From the NCBI GenBank assembly GCA_004561545.1, contig SFVK01000002.1, positions 120,207-184,206 of the forward strand: a stretch of DNA of 64,000 bases, read 5' to 3'. The notes beneath the pieces were generated by a model. It was not told the DNA's origin. It searched no databases and worked only from the letters and a program-made list of their open reading frames with translations. The translations under genes were made by a program, and so were the position numbers. The DNA comes from a bacterium. GTDB lineage: Bacteria; Bacillota; Clostridia; Oscillospirales; Ruminococcaceae. Below are positions 1-5,554 of this stretch, in pieces (the stretch's first letter is position 1; each line of letters begins with the position of its first letter).

Positions 1-26
1 AGCCGTCGAAAAATGTGAAAAAACGA

Positions 27-54
27 TTGACAGCCCCCTGAAACTATGTATAAT
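27..54 (+). promoter_or_regulatory. sigma-A promoter of the pot operon
   Basis: A perfect -35 TTGACA (27-32) and a perfect -10 TATAAT (49-54) are separated by 16 bases. Transcription would start near 61, giving a leader of about 190 bases before potA that holds the aptamer-like fold described next. Confidence 0.85.
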
Positions 55-140
55 AAAATTTGTGTGTTGCATCTAATAGACACATTGGCGTTGTATGTGC
101 TGCTGTAACCTCTGCGGTCGGGCGCGGGGGTGTAACAAAC

Positions 141-234
141 CTTTTGCGGGGCGGCATAATTGGCGCTGACCCACCGGGCTTTTCGCCGATGAGCCGGCAA
201 CCAGCAGCCGAGGTGGGACCAAATTCCGCAAAGG
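141..234 (+). promoter_or_regulatory. SAM-riboswitch-like aptamer in the potA leader
   Basis: The stretch GATGAGCCGGCAACC (188-202) closely matches the conserved core of SAM-I family riboswitches (GATGAAGCCCGGCAACC type), and ACCAAATTCC (218-227) matches their conserved GCTAAATTCC-like joining region. A closing stem is visible: 141-149 (CTTTTGCGG) pairs with 226-234 (CCGCAAAGG), and CCCACC (170-175) can pair with GGTGGG (212-217) as an inner helix or pseudoknot. The 3' strand of the closing stem contains the first bases of the potA ribosome site (AAAGGGGG, 230-237), so ligand binding would be expected to hide it and lower translation. The canonical 5' strand of SAM-I (CTTATC/AGAG) is not obvious, so the exact class is unsure. 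Confidence 0.55.
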
Positions 235-249
235 GGGATGCAGTAAAAA

Positions 250-1290
250 ATGAATGAAATTGTATCGCTGAAAGACATTGTCGTCGATTTTGATGGGGAG
301 CGGGTCCTGGACGGACTTTCCCTGGCGATTCACGATAAGGAGTTTGTGACCTTCCTCGGCCCTTCCGGCTGCGGCAAGACCACCACCCTGCGCGTGATTG
401 CCGGATTCCTCACACCGAAATCCGGCAATGTCTTTTTTGATGGGAAAGACATCACCGCGCTGCCGCCGTACAAGCGTCAGGTGAATACCGTGTTCCAGAA
501 ATATGCGCTCTTCCCGCACCTGAACGTATATGAGAATGTTGCCTTTGGCCTCCGGCTGAAAAAGCTGCCCGAGGAGACCATTCGACCCAAGGTGCTGGAA
601 ATGCTGGAAACCGTCGGCCTCAAGGGCTTTGAGCGCCGCAGCATCAACCAGCTTTCCGGCGGACAGCAGCAGCGCGTGGCCATCGCCCGCAGTCTGGTCA
701 ACCAGCCCCGGGTTCTGCTTCTGGACGAACCTCTGGGCGCGCTGGACCTCAAGCTGCGCAAGGAAATGCAGCTGGAGCTCAAGCGTCTGCAGAGGGAGAT
801 GAACATTACCTTTGTCTATGTCACCCACGACCAGGAGGAAGCCCTGACCATGTCCGATACCGTCGTGGTCATGAACAAGGGCAATATCCAGCAGATCGGC
901 AGCCCGCAGGACATCTACAACGAGCCCTGCAACGCCTTTGTTGCCAATTTTATCGGGGATTCCAACATTGTGGACGGCATTATGGAGAAGGACTTTCTTG
1001 TTTCCTTTGCCGGCCGGGAATTTACCTGCGTGGACCGCGGTTTCAAAATGCGGGAGCCGGTGCAGGTTGTGATCCGTCCCGAGGACGTCGCCATTGTTCC
1101 GCCTTCGGTGGGAATGCTCACCGGCCTAGTCCGGGAGGTGATTTTCAAGGGCGTCCATTTTGAGATGCATGTGGATGTGGAAGGCAAGGAATGGCTCATC
1201 CATTCCACCCAGGCCAGCCAGCCCGGCGAGCTGATCGGCATGAACATCGGTCCCGACGAAATTCACATCATGTCCCGCGAGGAGGTGTGA
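250..1290 (+). CDS. potA: Spermidine/putrescine ABC transporter ATP-binding protein PotA
   Basis: This is the ATPase that powers polyamine import with PotB/PotC in the membrane and PotD outside. The 346-residue protein has the normal family length. Walker A GPSGCGKT lies near residues 37-44, the signature LSGGQQQRVAIARSL near 135, Walker B LLLDEPLGALD near 155, then the H-loop VTHDQEEAL, followed by a C-terminal TOBE-type regulatory region that is usual for the PotA/CysA/MalK group. The start ATG at 250 follows AAAGGGGG (230-237), a ribosome site partly held in the leader's closing stem. potB begins 4 bases after the stop. The assignment to polyamines rather than other substrates comes from the companion PotD. 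Confidence 0.95.
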   Translation: MNEIVSLKDIVVDFDGERVLDGLSLAIHDKEFVTFLGPSGCGKTTTLRVIAGFLTPKSGNVFFDGKDITALPPYKRQVNTVFQKYALFPHLNVYENVAFGLRLKKLPEETIRPKVLEMLETVGLKGFERRSINQLSGGQQQRVAIARSLVNQPRVLLLDEPLGALDLKLRKEMQLELKRLQREMNITFVYVTHDQEEALTMSDTVVVMNKGNIQQIGSPQDIYNEPCNAFVANFIGDSNIVDGIMEKDFLVSFAGREFTCVDRGFKMREPVQVVIRPEDVAIVPPSVGMLTGLVREVIFKGVHFEMHVDVEGKEWLIHSTQASQPGELIGMNIGPDEIHIMSREEV

Positions 1291-1294
1291 GCCG

Positions 1295-2116
1295 ATGCTT
1301 CGTTCCAAAGCTTCCCGGTGGGCTGCCGCGCCGTATCTGGTGTGGATGTGTATTTTCATTGTGGTGCCGCTGGCAATTGTGGTCTGGTATGCCCTGACCG
1401 ATGCAAACGGCTTCTTCACGCTGGCCAATCTGACCGGCATTGGCCGGTACGCGTCGGTTTTTGGCCGCAGCCTGCTGCTGGCCGCCGAGGCGACCGTCAT
1501 CTGCCTGGTTCTGGCGTTCCCGGTGGGGTATTTCCTCAGCCGTCTGCGGGCCAACAAACAGCATATCATGCTGATGCTGGTCATGCTGCCCATGTGGATG
1601 AATTTCCTGCTGCGCACCTACGCCTGGATGACGCTGCTGGAGAAAAACGGTCTGATCAACAAGCTCCTGGGCCTGTTCGGCATCGGCCCCTTCAATATGA
1701 TCAACACCTCCGGCGCCGTGGTGCTGGGCATGGTGTATAACTATCTGCCCTATATGATTCTGCCCCTCTACACGGCCATGACCAAAATTGACAATTCGGT
1801 GGTGGAAGCCGCCCAGGACCTGGGCGCCAATGTGTTCCAGATTTTGCTCCGGGTGCTCATTCCGCTGGCCAGGCCCGGCATTGCCACCGGCATCACCATG
1901 GTATTTGTTCCGGCAGTATCCACCTTTATCATCAGCCGGATGCTGGGCGGCGGCGCCAACCTGCTGATCGGCGACCTGATTGAGCTGCAATTCCTGGGCA
2001 ACTCCTACAACCTGAATCTTGGCTCTGCCATGAGTCTGGTGCTGATGGTGATTGTTCTGCTGTGCATGAGCTTTACCTCCAGCTTTGATGAAGAGGAAAT
2101 GGAGGGTGTCATGTGA
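1295..2116 (+). CDS. potB: Spermidine/putrescine ABC transporter permease PotB
   Basis: This is the first inner-membrane permease of the polyamine importer, 273 residues with about six hydrophobic segments. The EAA loop that docks onto the ATPase is visible as EAAQDLGANVFQILLRV with a following P-L-A-R-P-G-I near residues 170-195. The start ATG at 1295 follows GAGGAGG at the end of potA. The stop overlaps the start of potC, so the two permeases are translationally coupled. Typical Type I ABC importer permease; family assignment is secure and substrate is inferred from operon context. Confidence 0.93.
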   Translation: MLRSKASRWAAAPYLVWMCIFIVVPLAIVVWYALTDANGFFTLANLTGIGRYASVFGRSLLLAAEATVICLVLAFPVGYFLSRLRANKQHIMLMLVMLPMWMNFLLRTYAWMTLLEKNGLINKLLGLFGIGPFNMINTSGAVVLGMVYNYLPYMILPLYTAMTKIDNSVVEAAQDLGANVFQILLRVLIPLARPGIATGITMVFVPAVSTFIISRMLGGGANLLIGDLIELQFLGNSYNLNLGSAMSLVLMVIVLLCMSFTSSFDEEEMEGVM

Positions 2117-2967
2117 TGAAAACGTGGAAAAGACAGAACCGGCATCTCCTTCAGCGCACCTATCTGATCCTGATTTTTGGCTTTATGTATCTTCCCATCG
2201 CGGTGCTGATTGCCTACAGCTTCAACGAAAACAAGAGCCGCGCGGTGTTTACCGGCTTCTCTCTCAAATGGTATGTCAGCCTGTTCCACAACGAGATGAT
2301 TCTCTCCGCCCTGGGGCTGTCGCTGGTTCTGGCGCTGGTTTCCTCGGTGGTTGCCACCGTGCTGGGGACCCTTGCCACCATCGGCATCAACTCCATGAGC
2401 CGCAAGATGCAGCTGGTCATCAACAACATCAGCTATGTCCCGGTGGTCAACCCCGAAATCATCACCGGCGTCTCGCTCATGCTGCTCTTTGTCATGACCC
2501 AGAAAATGGGCATTGGCGGGGAGGAGGGCGTTTTTGGCTGGCCCACGCTGCTGATCGCCCACATCACCTTCAATGTTCCCTATGTAATTTTCAATGTCAG
2601 CCCCAAGCTGCGCCAGCTGGACTCCAGCCTTTACAACGCGGCGCTGGATCTGGGCTGCACCCCACGGCAGGCCTTTTTCAAGGTGATTCTTCCCCAGCTC
2701 AGCCCGGCCATCCTCTCGGCTTTCCTCATCTGCCTGACCTACTCCATTGATGATTTTATGATCTCTTATTTCAACTGCGGCACCATGCAGACGCTTCCTA
2801 TCGCCATCTACTCCATGACCCGCAAGAAGGTCAGCCCCGAGATCAACGCCCTGTCCACCATCATGTTCCTGGTGATTCTGGCCATCATCCTGACCTCCAA
2901 CGCCATCGACTCCCGCGCCTACAAGCGCAACCAGGCCGCCATCCGCCGCGATGCGGCCAATGCGTAA
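2116..2967 (+). CDS. potC: Spermidine/putrescine ABC transporter permease PotC
   Basis: This is the second permease of the polyamine importer, about 283 residues with six predicted membrane spans and the EAA loop NAALDLGCTPRQAFFKVI near residue 175. The ATG at 2116 overlaps the potB stop (TGATG) and lies about 10 bases after GGAGG (2101-2105). A GTG at 2113 is an alternative start one codon earlier. It forms the heterodimeric channel with PotB and is followed 14 bases later by potD. Confidence 0.92.
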   Translation: MKTWKRQNRHLLQRTYLILIFGFMYLPIAVLIAYSFNENKSRAVFTGFSLKWYVSLFHNEMILSALGLSLVLALVSSVVATVLGTLATIGINSMSRKMQLVINNISYVPVVNPEIITGVSLMLLFVMTQKMGIGGEEGVFGWPTLLIAHITFNVPYVIFNVSPKLRQLDSSLYNAALDLGCTPRQAFFKVILPQLSPAILSAFLICLTYSIDDFMISYFNCGTMQTLPIAIYSMTRKKVSPEINALSTIMFLVILAIILTSNAIDSRAYKRNQAAIRRDAANA

Positions 2968-2981
2968 AGGGGGGCGTGAAC

Positions 2982-4232
2982 ATGAAACAGAGCAAACGTA
3001 CCCTTCTTTCCACACTGCTTTGCGCAGCTCTGGCGGTCAGTGGCGCGCTTCCCGCTCTGGCGGAGGATGTGGAGCCGATCCAGATCAACGAGGATCTCTC
3101 GGTTTCCGGCGACTATGACTGGACCCGCTTCGCCGAGGATCACATTACACTCAACGTTTACAACTGGGGCCTTTATATTTCCGACGGCTCCGATGAGAGT
3201 GTGGATGTTCTCTCGGCCTTTGAGGAGCTCACCGGCATCAAGGTGAACTATACCACCTTTGATTCCAATGAGAGTCTTTATGCCAAGATGAAGTCCGGCG
3301 GCGCCAGCTACGACGTGATTTTTCCCTCGGATTATATGGTGGGAAAAATGATTCAGGAGGGAATGCTGGCGGAACTGGATTATTCCAACATTCCCAACTT
3401 CAGCCGGATCGGCGAGGATTACCGCGGCTGGAGCTTTGACCCGGACAATGCTTACAGCGTTCCCTACACCTGGGGCACCACCGGCATCATCTACAACACC
3501 ACCATGGTGGAGGAAGCCCCCACCCGGTGGGCGGACCTGTGGGACGTGGAATACGCCGGCAATGTGCTGATGTTCAACAATTCCCGCGACGCCTATGCCA
3601 TCGCCGCCAAAAAACTGGGACGATCCCTCAATCCCGGCAGCGTGGACGAGGTGGACCTGGTCATGAAGGAACTGCAGGCCCAGAAATCCGTGGTTCAGGC
3701 CTACGTCATGGACGAGATTTTTGATAAGATGGAGGGCGGCGAGGCCGCCATGGCGCCCTACTATGCGGGCGACGCCCTGACCATGATTGAGGACAACCCG
3801 GACCTGGCCTTTGTTTCCCCCGAGGAGGGCGTCAACTTCTTTGTGGACAGTATGTGCGTCCCCGCCACCAGCCGCCACAAGGAGGCCGCCGAACTGTTCA
3901 TCAACTATATGTGTGAGCCCACGGTGGCTTACCAGAACTGCGACTTCATCGGTTACTCCACTCCCCTCACCGAGGTGTGGGAAATGCTGGACGATGACCT
4001 CAAATACAGCCCCATTGCCTATCCCGATGAATCGGTCATGAGCAAGGCGGAGGTGTTTGTCACGCTGCCCGACGACGTCAATGCCGAGATGGACGCCAAG
4101 TGGAGCGAGATGAAGAGCTATGACGAGTCCGGCAGCGGCTGGCTGGTTGTGGCCTTCCTGCTGGCGGCGCTGGCGGTTTCCGCTTTCAACATCTGGCGCA
4201 AAATGCGCAAAAAAGTTCGGGACAATTATTGA
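2982..4232 (+). CDS. potD: Polyamine-binding protein PotD with C-terminal membrane anchor
   Basis: This is the extracellular substrate-binding subunit of the polyamine importer (416 residues). After a signal peptide ending in LPALA|ED, the mature part carries the PotD signature stretch NVYNWGLYIS and the SYDVIFPSDYMV segment of spermidine/putrescine-binding proteins. There is no lipobox cysteine. Instead the C terminus has a hydrophobic helix (WLVVAFLLAALAVSAF) followed by the basic tail RKMRKKVRDNY, which would tether the protein to the membrane, so it differs from the lipoprotein form usual in Firmicutes. The ATG at 2982 is 7 bases after AAAGGGGGG; a GTG at 2976 sits too close to that site. 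Confidence 0.93.
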   Translation: MKQSKRTLLSTLLCAALAVSGALPALAEDVEPIQINEDLSVSGDYDWTRFAEDHITLNVYNWGLYISDGSDESVDVLSAFEELTGIKVNYTTFDSNESLYAKMKSGGASYDVIFPSDYMVGKMIQEGMLAELDYSNIPNFSRIGEDYRGWSFDPDNAYSVPYTWGTTGIIYNTTMVEEAPTRWADLWDVEYAGNVLMFNNSRDAYAIAAKKLGRSLNPGSVDEVDLVMKELQAQKSVVQAYVMDEIFDKMEGGEAAMAPYYAGDALTMIEDNPDLAFVSPEEGVNFFVDSMCVPATSRHKEAAELFINYMCEPTVAYQNCDFIGYSTPLTEVWEMLDDDLKYSPIAYPDESVMSKAEVFVTLPDDVNAEMDAKWSEMKSYDESGSGWLVVAFLLAALAVSAFNIWRKMRKKVRDNY

Positions 4233-4243
4233 GGATTGCCCCA

Positions 4244-4280
4244 AAACCCCGGACCGCCCCTTGGTGAGCGGCCCGGGTTT
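4244..4280 (+). terminator. hairpin after potD
   Basis: AAACCC (4244-4249) pairs with GGGTTT (4275-4280), extended inward by an imperfect GC stem. It lies 12 bases after the potD stop. Only a short T stretch follows, so it may be a weak terminator. A TATAAT box at 4285-4290, preceded by TGC, lies just behind it and probably serves the thioesterase gene. Confidence 0.5.
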
Positions 4281-4326
4281 GTGCTATAATACCATGCAAG
4301 TTGACGGAGAGAGGAGAAACACATTC

Positions 4327-5058
4327 ATGCCGTTTACCCAGAAGTATAAGATTTATCGCTATGACGGGGATTCCCGTGGCCTGCTCAAGCCGGGTGCCCT
4401 GCTGCGCTACAGCCAGCAGATTGCCGGGGAGCACGCAGTGTCCATCGGAATCACCGATGATCTGTATGCCCGTACCCACACCGCCTATGTTCTGGCCAAG
4501 CTGGCGCTGCACTTTGACCGCGTGCCCCATGTGGACGAAACGCTGACGGTTACCACCGAGCCCGAAAAGCTCAAGCGCGCCGTCAACCGCCGCTTCAATA
4601 TTTTCTATGACGGCGAGGGCAGGGAAGTGGCCTGCGTGGACAGCCGGTGGGTGCTCATTGATACCGACCGCCGCCTGATTCTGCGCCGCCACCCGCCGGA
4701 GTTTCCCTCTTCGGGATGGGCCGAAGAATTGCCCCGGGAACTTCCCATGAAGATGACCAAGGTGCCTTTGGACCAGTGCGAGCTTCTGGGCGCCCATCGT
4801 GCCGATTACAGCCGTTGCGACATGAACGGCCATCTCAACAATACCATTTACGCCGATCTGATTTGTGATGCCCTGCCGCAGCAAACCTGGCAGACCATGG
4901 CAGTGCGGGACCTGCTGATCTATTATCATAAGGAAGTCCCCCAGGGCGAAAGCCTGCGCCTGGCCCGGGCGCAGCTGGCGGAAAATCGCTGGTACTTTTC
5001 CGGCTGGAACGGAGAAACCTGCAATTTCGAGGCGGAAATCACCCTCGCGCCGCTGTAA
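4327..5058 (+). CDS. Acyl-ACP thioesterase (FatA/FatB-like)
   Basis: It releases free fatty acids from acyl carrier protein in the cytoplasm. The 243-residue protein resembles bacterial acyl-ACP thioesterases, a double hot-dog fold. The N-terminal hot-dog includes YRYDGDSRGLLKPGALLRY, and the second contains ADYSRCDMNGHLNNTIYAD, where the N-x-H pattern places the expected catalytic residues. Start ATG 4327 follows GGAGAGAGGAG (4305-4315). The gene appears monocistronic, with a TATAAT box at 4285-4290 upstream. The family is clear; chain-length preference cannot be read from sequence. Confidence 0.87.
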   Translation: MPFTQKYKIYRYDGDSRGLLKPGALLRYSQQIAGEHAVSIGITDDLYARTHTAYVLAKLALHFDRVPHVDETLTVTTEPEKLKRAVNRRFNIFYDGEGREVACVDSRWVLIDTDRRLILRRHPPEFPSSGWAEELPRELPMKMTKVPLDQCELLGAHRADYSRCDMNGHLNNTIYADLICDALPQQTWQTMAVRDLLIYYHKEVPQGESLRLARAQLAENRWYFSGWNGETCNFEAEITLAPL

Positions 5059-5126
5059 AACCCGCAAAACGAGGAAACATCATCCAAAAAGTCCAAAAAT
5101 TATTACAACTTTTTTACAAAATACCA

Positions 5127-5155
5127 TTGACAAATGGTTTCAAAAGGGTTACAAT
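5127..5155 (+). promoter_or_regulatory. strong sigma-A promoter of a short transcript
   Basis: TTGACA (5127-5132), a 17-base spacer and TACAAT (5150-5155). No plausible plus-strand reading frame with a ribosome site follows before the terminator at 5220-5250, so the promoter appears to drive a small RNA. Confidence 0.75.
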
Positions 5156-5161
5156 TTAGTT

Positions 5162-5250
5162 GCAAGCAAAAGATAAACAACAATCTTTTTCATGTGTTCT
5201 TCTCCTCCTTTCTCAAAATCCCCGCCTATCCCTCAGGCGGGGATTTTTTT
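5162..5250 (+). ncRNA. candidate small RNA with anti-Shine-Dalgarno-like motif
   Basis: A near-consensus promoter ends at 5155 and a strong intrinsic terminator stands at 5220-5250 (stem CCCCGCCT/AGGCGGGG, loop ATCCCTC, then seven T), delimiting a transcript of about 89 bases. Its middle is AT-rich and contains CCTCCTTTCT (5204-5213), identical to the universal 3' tail of 16S rRNA, so the RNA could pair with ribosome-binding sites. The opposite strand of the same bases reads as a good ribosome site before a 14-codon frame (5193 to 5149), so this RNA could alternatively be an antisense regulator of that frame. No known RNA family was recognised. Confidence 0.5.
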
Positions 5251-5330
5251 GCATCGCGCGCAGCGCGATGCAAAAACGATCGCGCAGCGATTGTGCCGAA
5301 ATTGGTCGCCCGCGAAAGCGGGCGCGTATG
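5251..5330. repeat. cluster of short GC-rich palindromes (REP-like)
   Basis: Directly behind the small-RNA terminator are three imperfect palindromes: GCATCGCGC-GCA-GCGCGATGC (5251-5271), CGATCGCGCAGCGATTG (about 5278-5294) and CGCCCGCGAAAGCGGGCG (about 5307-5324). The phrase ATGCAAAAACGATC recurs at about 5268 and 5379. No coding potential is evident in 5251-5554. The structure resembles intergenic REP-type repeats, but only this copy is in view. Confidence 0.5.
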
Positions 5331-5432
5331 AGGGACACAGACCTGACCCGTTCTTGATGCCGGTTATGCCGCGCAATGCAAAAACGATCCATCCAACGAC
5401 AAAATTTCACCAAAAGACTCCATCCGTTTTCC

Positions 5433-5462
5433 AACGCCGGTCACACCGGCGTTCTTTTTTTG
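5433..5462 (+). terminator. intrinsic terminator upstream of the pilus island
   Basis: Perfect stem AACGCCGG (5433-5440) / CCGGCGTT (5446-5453) with loop TCACA, followed by CTTTTTTT. It insulates the pilus genes from upstream transcription. No confident promoter was seen between it and the adhesin start at 5555. Confidence 0.8.
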
Positions 5463-5554
5463 CTCAGCCGGAAATCACTGTCACCCTTCGACCAAAACCA
5501 TTGGCCCACCTGGTGTATCATCCCCTTCAGAAACCACGAAAAGGGGAGTGTGTC

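Noticed and set aside
5501..5521. TTGGCC ... TATCAT as promoter of the pilus island
   Set aside because: The spacing is only 9 bases, too short for a sigma-A promoter, and no alternative -35 fits.
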